Shown piece by piece: positions 43,155-51,387 of a stretch of 55,541 nucleotides of DNA (position 1 is the first letter of the stretch; every line of letters begins with the position of its first letter). Source of the stretch: Clostridiales bacterium. Its GTDB lineage: Bacteria > Bacillota > Desulfotomaculia > Desulfotomaculales > VENG01. The stretch lies in NCBI GenBank assembly GCA_016278505.1, contig JADQBQ010000022.1, positions 1 to 55,541 of the forward strand, in the 5' to 3' direction. The notes under the pieces are model-generated. The model was given only the letters and a program-made list of their open reading frames with translations, had not been told where the DNA came from and did not search any database. A program made the position numbers and the translations under genes.

Positions 43155-45215
43155 ATGCCGAAATCAAAACTGGCTTACGGGTTAATTGGCCTGGCAGTCC
43201 TGGTACTATTGGCGGTGATTGTCTACCGGGGGGCACCGGGTCTTTCATTTGCAGTGGGGGGAAATGATAACCAGGGACAGCAAACAGCAGGGAACAAAGA
43301 TCCCGGGGAAAAAGAACCCCAGATTACGCCTGAAGAAAGAGCCTTAAAGGTCGGGGCCAACGAACTGGGACAAGCACCTATTTTGATTTACCACAATATA
43401 GGTGAGCCAGGAGGACGCTGGACCAGGACACCGGAAAATTTCCGCCAGGATCTGGAAGGCCTTTATTCCAGGGGATATGTACTGGTTTCCATGACTGACT
43501 ACCTGAACAAAAACATAGATATTCCCGCAGGAAAATCACCGGCGGTGATCACCTTTGACGATAGCACGCCGGGACACTTCCGCCTGCTGAAAGACCGAAA
43601 CGGCGAATTAAAGATAGATCCCGATAGTGCCGTGGGCATATTAAAAGATTTCGAAGTACAACACCCTGAGTTTGGGCATGCTGCAACTTTTTATATTAAT
43701 GCTAATCCCTTCGGGGGTGAAGAGGGACAGGCCCAGTACTGGAAGAAAAAGCTGCAGATGCTTGATGAACAGGGATTTGAGATTGGTAATCATACCTACA
43801 GCCACGCGTACTTAAAAGACTTAACTAACCAAGAAGTGCAGGAAGAGATAGCAAGCCTGCAGGATCATATCCAGTCAGCGGTACCAGGTTACAAACCGAA
43901 CACCGTGGCCATCGTACAGGACGGTGTACCGGAACCTTACAGTCTATTGACCCAGGGGAAGAGCGGGGAAACGGAATATAAACATAAAGGGGTCTTGCTA
44001 TGGGCCTGGAGGGCGGAAAACTCTCCTTACCACCGCGATTTTGACCCTTACCGGATACAGCGGATTCAGGTATTTCAGGATCATGGTCAAAGCAGTCTGG
44101 TTAACTGGTTAAACAGAATTGATAATAACCGTTACGTCAGTGATGGTGATCCAGATATTGTTTCTATCCCTAAAGGCTGGGAAGAAGAATTCCCGGATGA
44201 ACATGACTACCAGGTGGTCACTTATGATAAAGAAGGAATGGAACGGACACCGGCAAAGGAAGAACAGGCCGATAACGCCAGAGGAGTACACGTAACCTAC
44301 TCTTATGCTTCCTCCCAGGAGAGGTGGCAGGACATTATTTCCCTGGTGGAGAACACGCAGCTAACTGCCATTCAATTGGACGTAAAAGATGAGTCCGGGC
44401 GGATGGGTTATGATTCAAACGTGGCCATGGCCAATGAGATCGAGGCAGACAATGATTGGCTGCCCATAAGGGACATGCTGGCAGACCTCCGGGATCGCGG
44501 AATTTATTCCGTGGCCCGGATTGTTGTCTCCCGCGACCCCGTACTGGCGCAAAACAAGCGGGAATACATGGTGAAATCGCAGAACGGCACGCCCCTGGGA
44601 GGCGGGGTTTGGGTAAACCCCCGCTCCAGGGATGTTTGGAAATATAATGTTGATTTGGCCAAAGAAGCTTATGAGCTGGGTTTCGATGAAGTACAGTTTG
44701 ATTATATCCGTTTCCCGGAAGGGAAAGCAGCGTGGAGCGCCAACTATGGAGAAGAAGATAAAAAACCGAAGGTAGAAGTAATTACCGACTTTTTCCGCTA
44801 CGCGCGGGAGGAAATAGGCTGGAATAAAAGGTTATCCGCCGCTGTATTCGGCTTTATTGGCTACGCCAAAGACGATTTGATGATAGGACAAAGACCGGAG
44901 CGCATGGGTCCTTACCTGGACTACATGTCCCCCATGGTTTACCCTTCGCACTACAGCCAGGGTAACTATGGGTATGCCAATCCCAACGCCAACCCTTATG
45001 GCATGGTGGACAAGTCTCTGGCCGACTTTGAACGCTTATTGCGCCCCACCGGATGCAAAATACGCCCGTGGCTGCAGTCCTTTACCTTGGGCGCCCCGCG
45101 CTACGGCAGAGAAGAAATACGGGCCCAGATCAATGCCACCGAAGACCACGGCATCAACACCTGGCTCCTCTGGAACGCAGGCGTCTATTACAGCGAAGAC
45201 TACATCACACCCTAG
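43155..45215 (+). CDS. Polysaccharide deacetylase - DUF4015 (putative glycoside hydrolase) fusion
   Basis: 686 residues. One N-terminal membrane anchor (about 7-25) and a low-complexity linker, then a polysaccharide-deacetylase (NodB) domain about 70-330 with the metal triad Asp135-Asp136 (TFDDS) and His213/His217 (HTYSH). From about 375 the DUF4015 GH-like TIM-barrel begins (GVHVTYSYASSQERW, QLDVKDESGRMGY, DEVQFDYIRFPEGK, MSPMVYPSHY). The fusion points to an exported enzyme that deacetylates and perhaps cleaves the same polymer, such as poly-N-acetylglucosamine or another wall glycan (inference). GGGAGG precedes the ATG. The REP copy at 45215 begins at its stop codon. Confidence 0.88.
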   Translation: MPKSKLAYGLIGLAVLVLLAVIVYRGAPGLSFAVGGNDNQGQQTAGNKDPGEKEPQITPEERALKVGANELGQAPILIYHNIGEPGGRWTRTPENFRQDLEGLYSRGYVLVSMTDYLNKNIDIPAGKSPAVITFDDSTPGHFRLLKDRNGELKIDPDSAVGILKDFEVQHPEFGHAATFYINANPFGGEEGQAQYWKKKLQMLDEQGFEIGNHTYSHAYLKDLTNQEVQEEIASLQDHIQSAVPGYKPNTVAIVQDGVPEPYSLLTQGKSGETEYKHKGVLLWAWRAENSPYHRDFDPYRIQRIQVFQDHGQSSLVNWLNRIDNNRYVSDGDPDIVSIPKGWEEEFPDEHDYQVVTYDKEGMERTPAKEEQADNARGVHVTYSYASSQERWQDIISLVENTQLTAIQLDVKDESGRMGYDSNVAMANEIEADNDWLPIRDMLADLRDRGIYSVARIVVSRDPVLAQNKREYMVKSQNGTPLGGGVWVNPRSRDVWKYNVDLAKEAYELGFDEVQFDYIRFPEGKAAWSANYGEEDKKPKVEVITDFFRYAREEIGWNKRLSAAVFGFIGYAKDDLMIGQRPERMGPYLDYMSPMVYPSHYSQGNYGYANPNANPYGMVDKSLADFERLLRPTGCKIRPWLQSFTLGAPRYGREEIRAQINATEDHGINTWLLWNAGVYYSEDYITP

Positions 45216-45240
45216 CAAGTGGGGACGGTTCTTGCCTTGC
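45215..45240. repeat. REP-like hairpin (GGGGACGGTTCTTG type), copy 3
   Basis: GCAAG and CTTGC enclose the core, with a duplicated CTTGC. It starts at the last base of the preceding stop codon. Confidence 0.75.
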
Positions 45241-45247
45241 TACCCTG

Positions 45248-45306
45248 CCACCTCAATAACTCAAGACTTTGGTGCCTGTCACCAATTTCTTGAGTTATTG
45301 AGGTGG
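45248..45306. terminator. Two-tier perfect hairpin between convergent genes
   Basis: A 19-bp perfect stem (CCACCTCAATAACTCAAGA and its reverse complement) carries an inner stem TTGGTG/CACCAA. No long T-run, but its position between converging genes suggests bidirectional termination; its inner core GGTGCCTGTCACC is of the REP type seen at 12173 and 29484. Confidence 0.7.
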
Positions 45307-45317
45307 GTTAAGATTTC

Positions 45318-48008
45318 CTATCTCCTTTCGCACTTCTCTTTCCCATCTAATAACTCCAGAATTTTTGGTGCCGGAGAAACATAGCCATCCTTCCAATCTA
45401 CCATACCCATGCGCCTTAATTCGGTAATCCGCAAATCAAACATTTTCCCTTCCCGGGTGACGCTAAGCAGTGACAGTGCCTGAACCACGACCCCGACGGG
45501 GACCGGGCCTACCTCCCGGTGCAAAAGATATGTAACCGCCACCAGGTGCCGGTCATAATTGTTTAATTGTTGCAGGGAAGCTAATCTTAATTTAGCGGCA
45601 ATGTCCGGTGCCCCGGAGGCGGCTTTTTCTACCAGTTTCCTTTGCCCTATTTTGGCTCCCAGGGCCCTGGCCTCAAGCCTTAATTCCGCCCTTCCCTCTT
45701 CCCTGCCACTACCGGAGCCCAGGGAAGTTTGACGAGACCCTGATTTTCCTTCCCGTTCCACACCCAGGGCTATTGCCATGAGCTCAAGAGCCGCTTCCTT
45801 GCTCAGATTATCGTTTCTTTCCCGGCACTGGGGAATGTGAATACAAGAAGGGCACCCCCCGCCACATGTACAAGAGCTAATGACCTCGTAGCACCGGTCG
45901 ATGATTTGTTCGATATTGTCCAAAGCACCTTCGGCCAGCCCCACTCCCCCTTCGTAGTTATCAAAGACATAGATCCTGGACCGTTCCGTGGACCGCAGGG
46001 TATCTACATCACTGCGCTCACACATTACCTGCCAGGGAATAACGATATGTAGAAGGTGCTCCAGAGTATGCAGGGCGGAATCCGACTTTTCCCAGGAAAG
46101 ATTATTTACCTGCACATCCAACCACAGCCCCGTGGTTTTGAGATTAACCGGAGATAGCCGCTGCTGTGGTCGTTGAAATTTTTTTTCTCCTTTTTGGGCG
46201 GTATTCACCAGCCAGTAGCCGTCCAGCTCTTTGTTTATTTCCAATTCTCCGGCCCCGGCGGTAAACCGGCCGTACTTTTTTTCCTTACCCGTCTGCCTCA
46301 GCTCCTTGGCCTCAATTAAAAGATGGGGCAGGGTTATATAATTGTTTAGGTTTTTGGGCAGCGGTTTTAAGTCGATGGTTTTAGCGCCCTCATCAACCCG
46401 GTCGACACTAAACCTGCGATCTTTAATAAACAAAATGGCCCCGGGAAAGGCCTCCCGCAAAACAGCGTCCCGGGTAAATTGTTCAAATACCTTTCCCTCC
46501 GGGCCCACAGCCCTAAAGGTTTCGCTTTCACCCCGTAGTCCGAAGCAAGCCACATTCCCTCTGGCACAATATTTTTTTGGCTCACGAGATACCAGCTCCA
46601 AATTTCCACGCCGGTGCAAAAACTTAACTACTTCGTAATAATATTCCTGGTCCCAAAAGGAACGGTCCTCTTTTTCAAGTGGTAACTCCCGCGCCGCCAT
46701 GAGGAGGTGTTCAGCCATAAACTCGGTCTTGTTGGGATCCACCACCGCTTTTTCAAAAGAGCGGCTGAAAAAATAATCGGGGTGACGAACCAAAAACAAG
46801 TCCAAAGGGTCTTCCCCGGCCATCAAAACAGCCACAGAATTCTGTTTGTTCCTGCCCACCCGCCCCCACTGCTGCCAGGTGGAGGAAATGCTGCCGGGAA
46901 AGCCTGCCAGTATGGCTACCGAAAGGTTTCCGATATCAATCCCAAGCTCCAGGGCGCTGGTGGTGATGCACCCCTTAAGGTCGCCGGAAAACAATCTTTC
47001 TTCGATCAACCGTCGGTCAGCCGGCGTATATGTTCCTTTATAGGGAGTTACCATGCCCTTAAAATGGGGGGAATCCTGCAATACCTTGCGATAACTGGAT
47101 TCCACAATTCGCCTGGAGCGGCCGAACATAATCACCCGCTGCCCGTCTTTAACGTACCGGCCGAGTGCCCGGGCGCCATCTAAATGGGTGAGGCGGCGGC
47201 GCAAGTCTCCATTATCATCCCGGTACCGGGGCGGCTCATAAAGAACCACCTGGCGATTCCCGGTGGGAGCGGTTTCCTTCTCCACAGCGCAACACTCATC
47301 GCCAATGAGATTGGCAGCGAACTCCTGGGGGTTACCAATGGTAGCGGTGCAAAGTATAAATACCGGATTTGCCTTGTAGTACTGGCACAAGCGGCGCAAG
47401 CGCCTCATTACATGACACACCGATGCTCCCAAAAGCCCTCTGAACACATGGGCCTCATCCAGCACCACATAAGAAAGGTTCTGAAAAAAAACACTCCAGT
47501 CTCTGTGCCGGGGAAGCATGGTGGCATGCATAAAATCCGGGGTGGATAAAACAATGTTGGAAGTTTCCAGCACTTCCTTGCGAATCTCCCAGGGCGTATC
47601 ACCATCACAAACCCGAACCTCCGGGCCGGGTCCGGGCCACTGAATCCGAGAAGTTAGTTCTACCATCGCTACCCTTTGATTCTGGGCCAGGGCTTTGGCC
47701 GGCGTTATGTAAAGAGCGGTGCCACTTGGGTTGTACAGCAAGCTGTTTAGAACGGGAATAGTATACACCAGGGATTTTCCGCTGGAGGTGCTGGTGGTGA
47801 CAATGGTATGCCGGCCGGACAATATGTGGCCCACAGCCTCGGCCTGGTGGGCATATAACCTTTTAATACCCTGCCGGGCCAGTGCCTCTAATATTTCCCT
47901 GCGTACTTGAGGCGGGTAAGCAGCATATTCACCCTTTCGGGCCTTTATATTTCGCACGGCTATAACGCCCTTAGGATCCAAACGGTGCGGCACAATATTC
48001 ACATCCAC
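45318..48008 (-). CDS. DEAD/DEAH-box helicase, MrfA/YprA-like
   Basis: 896 residues of the MrfA/YprA superfamily-2 helicase group. Walker A variant TSTSSGKS near 75, DEAH box VVLDEAHVFRG, motif VI GRVGRNKQ, and the C-terminal DUF1998 zinc cluster CTCGGGCPSCIHIPQC near 720. A further 150 C-terminal residues include a Ser/Gly/Arg-rich linker and a helical end. B. subtilis MrfA works with MrfB in mitomycin-type DNA damage repair; mrfB is not adjacent here. Start GTG 48008 has GGGAA directly upstream, and the edge of a REP hairpin lies 5 bases away. The N-terminus is shorter than in relatives I recall, so a lost or altered start is possible. Confidence 0.9.
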   Translation of the reverse strand: MDVNIVPHRLDPKGVIAVRNIKARKGEYAAYPPQVRREILEALARQGIKRLYAHQAEAVGHILSGRHTIVTTSTSSGKSLVYTIPVLNSLLYNPSGTALYITPAKALAQNQRVAMVELTSRIQWPGPGPEVRVCDGDTPWEIRKEVLETSNIVLSTPDFMHATMLPRHRDWSVFFQNLSYVVLDEAHVFRGLLGASVCHVMRRLRRLCQYYKANPVFILCTATIGNPQEFAANLIGDECCAVEKETAPTGNRQVVLYEPPRYRDDNGDLRRRLTHLDGARALGRYVKDGQRVIMFGRSRRIVESSYRKVLQDSPHFKGMVTPYKGTYTPADRRLIEERLFSGDLKGCITTSALELGIDIGNLSVAILAGFPGSISSTWQQWGRVGRNKQNSVAVLMAGEDPLDLFLVRHPDYFFSRSFEKAVVDPNKTEFMAEHLLMAARELPLEKEDRSFWDQEYYYEVVKFLHRRGNLELVSREPKKYCARGNVACFGLRGESETFRAVGPEGKVFEQFTRDAVLREAFPGAILFIKDRRFSVDRVDEGAKTIDLKPLPKNLNNYITLPHLLIEAKELRQTGKEKKYGRFTAGAGELEINKELDGYWLVNTAQKGEKKFQRPQQRLSPVNLKTTGLWLDVQVNNLSWEKSDSALHTLEHLLHIVIPWQVMCERSDVDTLRSTERSRIYVFDNYEGGVGLAEGALDNIEQIIDRCYEVISSCTCGGGCPSCIHIPQCRERNDNLSKEAALELMAIALGVEREGKSGSRQTSLGSGSGREEGRAELRLEARALGAKIGQRKLVEKAASGAPDIAAKLRLASLQQLNNYDRHLVAVTYLLHREVGPVPVGVVVQALSLLSVTREGKMFDLRITELRRMGMVDWKDGYVSPAPKILELLDGKEKCERR

Positions 48009-48013
48009 TTCCC

Positions 48014-48042
48014 GGGCAAGTGGGGACGGTTCTTGCTTGCCC
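48014..48042. repeat. REP-like hairpin (GGGGACGGTTCTTG type), copy 4, at the helicase start
   Basis: GGGCAAG/CTTGCCC encloses the core. The stem begins 5 bases upstream of the helicase start codon and abuts the GGGAA ribosome site, so it can affect translation. Confidence 0.75.
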
Positions 48043-48160
48043 TAAAATTAAAGCTTCTGGCTCCCTCAGATAACTTCCGTCTGCAATAAGATGGAATGTC
48101 CAGCTTGATCCCTTAAAGAAATTTTTCGAATATGGGTATTCATCCAATCACCCTATGAAA

Positions 48161-48466
48161 TCAAAAAAGTTGATCGTTCATAATAAAGTTATCTGTTTTT
48201 TCGTAACTCAAACGGTCCCTGGTTTCATGGACAAAGGCCAGTAATTCTTCAAACTCTTCATTTTCACGCTGCAGCCGCCGATGCACATCTTGTATTGTTT
48301 GCTCGTAACGCCGGTAAGCTTCGTCTGAAATAATATTGCGCTGAATCTCCTGCTCTATAATGAAAAACTTCTTGAGATGCCTTACACTCAATATGAATCC
48401 GGTATTCTCGAAATCATTACATAGTCCTTTTTCTAATTTAGCAGCTGGCACAATAAAATGCCCCAA
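48161..48466 (-). CDS. Hypothetical helical protein, possibly a gene remnant
   Basis: 101 residues if started at TTG 48466, which has no clear ribosome site. The composition is protein-like, with long charged helices (QTIQDVHRRLQRENEEFEE) and no recognisable domain. The same frame upstream reads KQHEFI before a stop, and an ATG in another frame reads MERMKTA then stops, suggesting a frameshift or a decayed start. I list it because the C-terminal two thirds look coding. Confidence 0.42.
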   Translation of the reverse strand: MGHFIVPAAKLEKGLCNDFENTGFILSVRHLKKFFIIEQEIQRNIISDEAYRRYEQTIQDVHRRLQRENEEFEELLAFVHETRDRLSYEKTDNFIMNDQLF

Positions 48467-48829
48467 TATAAATTCATGCTGTTTTCATTCTTTCCATCCT
48501 AACTCCTGGTAACCATTTTTAAACTCCACTGGAGCTCCTTGTTAGGATTGCTTTGGGTAAGAAAAGAAGATGGGCCACAAGGGGTACTCGGTTAACATCT
48601 AAATGTGGCAAGTCCTAGAGTGCAATGACTTAAAAGGGCAGTTCTGTTATAATATAATTAACCAGGAAATACCTTTGGCCGGATATTACATGATTATTCG
48701 AGAAGGTATTGCTGACCAGAGCAGGACATTATTAAACGGCTATGACGTAAAGTTATTACTATAAGAGGTTGCCCCGAGTTTTGCAATCAATAATTCGATT
48801 TAGCAAAGCATTTTTCAGTTGGAGGTCAT
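48467..48829. other. Intergenic region with a plausible plus-strand promoter
   Basis: 363 bases without a convincing gene. ATGACT (48625-48630), 17 bp, TATAAT (48648-48653) would drive transcription into the gene at 48830 with a leader of about 170 bases. A 24-codon ATG frame (48690-48764) inside it has no ribosome site. Confidence 0.5.
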
Positions 48830-49420
48830 ATGTATTGTAAAGTAATCCCGATCAAGCCTAAATCCCAACAGGCCGACAGGAAAAGATTAAAACGGTACCA
48901 AGAACGTGTCCAAAGCTTTCTTAAAGCAGATAATCAACTACCTTCAGTTATAAATGAATCAACCTGTCCGTCGGAGGAAGGGGGTCTTAATAAAATGAGT
49001 TATCCGGTAAATGTTGAGCGTTACTTAGAACTGACCAAAATTGAAGAAATTGCAAGCGAAATGATTAACAAAGGTTATAATATAAGCAAGGATCATAAAA
49101 TATCAAATCTTTCGTACGATCTTTTAGCAGAAAAAAATGGCGAAAAAATATTTATTGAAGTAAAGTCTGGAAAGGCCTTGCAAAATCACAGAGATCGGAT
49201 CAAGCAAATGGCTTCTACCGCAAAAAAAATTGAAAATGCTGTATTTAAATTAGTGGTGGTAAATCCTCCTCGCACAAAGTCTATTGAAATTGAAAACATT
49301 GAAAATATTCTTTACGAATGTTTTATTGAAAAATTACCTAGTGAGCTGGACCAACTATCGACTCATACACTGGTTAGTGGTCTTTCAAATGTTGAAATTA
49401 CAGATGTCAGTATACGGTAA
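48830..49420 (+). CDS. PD-(D/E)XK nuclease-like protein
   Basis: 196 residues, ATG behind GGAGGTC. The N-terminal 60 residues are basic and helical. From about 85 the segment NLSYDLLAEKNGEKIFIEVKSGK fits, in two parts, the Asp...Glu-x-Lys core of restriction-endonuclease-like folds (YDLLAEKNG, then IFIEVKSGK), followed by a helix with QMASTAKKIENAVF. Stand-alone proteins of this type are often anti-plasmid or anti-phage nucleases or Holliday-junction-like enzymes; no methyltransferase partner is adjacent. Function is not assigned beyond the fold. Confidence 0.68.
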   Translation: MYCKVIPIKPKSQQADRKRLKRYQERVQSFLKADNQLPSVINESTCPSEEGGLNKMSYPVNVERYLELTKIEEIASEMINKGYNISKDHKISNLSYDLLAEKNGEKIFIEVKSGKALQNHRDRIKQMASTAKKIENAVFKLVVVNPPRTKSIEIENIENILYECFIEKLPSELDQLSTHTLVSGLSNVEITDVSIR

Positions 49421-49442
49421 AGTTGCTTAAGTAGAGGAATAA

Positions 49443-49544
49443 CGATATCACGCGTTTAAAATTGCATATCCACACGATACATTCGATCAAGGACCTTTGT
49501 TTGCTCTCTATCGCTTTCAGGAAAGGTTCGAAAAAGTAAATTAG
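49443..49544 (+). pseudogene. Short C-terminal gene fragment
   Basis: About 33 codons with protein-like composition (FKIAYPHDTFDQGPLF, then ALYRFQERFEKVN) ending in TAG 49542-49544, with no start and no upstream coding continuation. I do not recognise the source. It lies just before the broken SDR gene. Confidence 0.35.
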
Positions 49545-49636
49545 GGGCATTGAGGTTAAGTGCTTGATGGTGTTATCTTCGCACAAGTATACCCGGGCTA
49601 TGGCCTGCAGCAGGGTTGTTTGGAGGGAATAAATTG

Positions 49637-50187
49637 ATGGAGCGTGTAGCAGTGATTACAGGTGCTACTAGGGGTATAGGAAATGGCCTCTTTCAACGAC
49701 TTGCTGGTAAAGGGTACAGTGTTGCAACTTTTTATCATAAAGATGAAGAATCTGCGAAGAGGTTCAAGCGGGATGCTATTATTTGGGGTGGAGTGTCAAA
49801 TTGAGCTCCTTGATATCAGTCAATTCGACGAGCTAGATGGTTTTGTGAAGCGTGTTTATGAAAAGTTTGGTAGAATAGACTATTTAGTGAATAACGTTGG
49901 AGTCGATGTTTTTAAAACTATATATGATACAAGTTTTGAGGAGTGGAAACTGTCTCAGGATATCTTACTAAACGCTCCGCTGTACTTATCAAAGTTAGTC
50001 CTGCCTGTCATGAGAGCGCAGCAATTTGGCCGGATAGTTAATATGGTTCCACGACGAAGAAATAGGGGGATCGGCGAATATTTTGTTTGATGCAACTGCC
50101 AATCATTATCTCCATACTGAAGACATAGCTGCGGTAGGATCCATAATTTCACATTTCCTTATTAAAGAATGTGAACTGATGCAGTAA
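49637..50187 (+). pseudogene. Broken short-chain dehydrogenase/reductase (FabG-like)
   Basis: ATG 49637 has GGAGGG upstream. The N-terminal frame reads RVAVITGATRGIGNGL, the SDR cofactor motif TGxxxGxG, then stops after a frameshift near 49790. A second frame continues with DISQFDELDGFVKR, VNNVGVDVFKTIYD (in place of the usual NNAG) and ends near 50090 after RIVNM. The YxxxK catalytic segment is missing. A third frame near 50080-50187 reads HTEDIAAVGSIISHF, the family C-terminus, with stop at 50187. At least two frameshifts and an internal deletion make it non-functional. Confidence 0.75.
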
Positions 50188-50299
50188 TAAATTCTGTCTG
50201 AAATCTTTATTTAGAAAAATTATCCATCAATTATTGTAACCCGATGGTTCCATTAATGGAAATTTAAGCTATTGATAAGCCTGTAAAGGATGTTTGCAC

Positions 50300-50836
50300 T
50301 TATTGTTTTATTGCAATTGCTTTAAAAAATGTATAGCAAAAAACTCCATCTGTTTCTGTTGTTCTGTATAAGCCCTTAATTCCTTCATCAAAGGTGTTTT
50401 CGTCAATCAGTTCGGCTTCAATAGAAGGTTCACGTATACCTTCTATCATTGCCGTGAAAGTATTCTTGGTGAAACCTTCGACAAGTCTAGGTTTACTTGC
50501 ATCAACATAAACCATTCGTGGAGATATCTGCATGGAACTGAAACCTACAGCGTTTAAGAGGGGATATAGTTCTCTACCTATGTTAGCATTACCGCCGGCT
50601 CTCTTTTGCAGCTCAATTTGGCACTGAATCGTTCTGTGTGCAGCATCATTGTCGGGATAAAAATAAGTGGATCCATGGTCTCCTTCGATAACAGTGATTG
50701 TACCGCCCGCTTTGAGAAGTTTTTTTAGGGAGCTTAGTGCCTCAGCCGGCCGTGCCAAATGTTCAAGAACAAAACAAACAAAGAGGTGGTCGAATGATTC
50801 CGGCTCAAATGCTAAGTTGAAGATGTCACCTTGGTA
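50300..50836 (-). pseudogene. 5'-truncated class I SAM-dependent methyltransferase
   Basis: About 178 codons. The readable start DIFNLAFEPESFDHLFVCF corresponds to motif II-III of Rossmann methyltransferases, then VLEHLARPAEALSSLKKLLK and GGTITVIEGDHG follow in frame. The SAM-binding GxGxG motif and everything before it are missing; the coding signal stops at about 50836 next to unrelated sequence. A start at ATG-like codon 50758 (MARPAE) would give only the C-terminal half. Hence a remnant. Confidence 0.68.
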
Positions 50837-51346
50837 GGTGTATTATGCTAATGTTCGTATTCTATAGTCAACTAGAACGAATGTCAATCCATCGGAGACC
50901 CAGGCCGTGCTGGACCGAAATCTGGCCGATCCGGAAGTCTATTCCCGCATGGCCAATGCTTACTGGGACAGCGTTATCGCCAGCCGGCCGGAAGCTGTTA
51001 CCGAAACTGCGTCTGCTGCGGAAAATCTTTCAGCTGCATTGCCCCCGCCACCGGCCGTTGAAAGAAAGCCGGAGTCTTTCCAGGAAAGCGCGTTGCACCA
51101 TAGGCGGTAGGCCATGCCATTGTCATACCCGTTTTCCCCCTCCAATACTTCGATCGCATTGGTTAAGGTTGATCTGCCTCCTCATATTTACCCAACTTGT
51201 TCTGAGCTTCTCCCTTTACTACAAGCCAGTGTGGGTTCTTGATATCGCCGGATTTTATAGCTTCGCCTTTAGAGATGGATTTTAGGGCGTCTTCGGGTAG
51301 ATTGGCCCTTACCTGGGCTTTGGAATTTGCAGTTCCTATTCTTTAT
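50837..51346. other. Gene debris of unknown origin
   Basis: No intact gene. On the plus strand 50886-51110 has a GC-rich open segment (TQAVLDRNLADPEVYSRMAN, then AYWDSVIASRPEAV) that looks like part of a coding region from a higher-GC source but has no start signal or ending domain. Its base composition differs from both neighbours. Confidence 0.4.
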
Positions 51347-51386
51347 AAAAGTAACCAGGGAATTTAGGGTTTCCCTGGTTACTTTT
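51347..51386 (-). terminator. Intrinsic terminator of the OmpR-type two-component operon
   Basis: A perfect 16-bp stem AAAAGTAACCAGGGAA/TTCCCTGGTTACTTTT with an 8-base loop, overlapping the end of the kinase gene's stop region by a base or two and carrying TTTT on the minus strand. Confidence 0.85.
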
Positions 51387-51387
51387 C

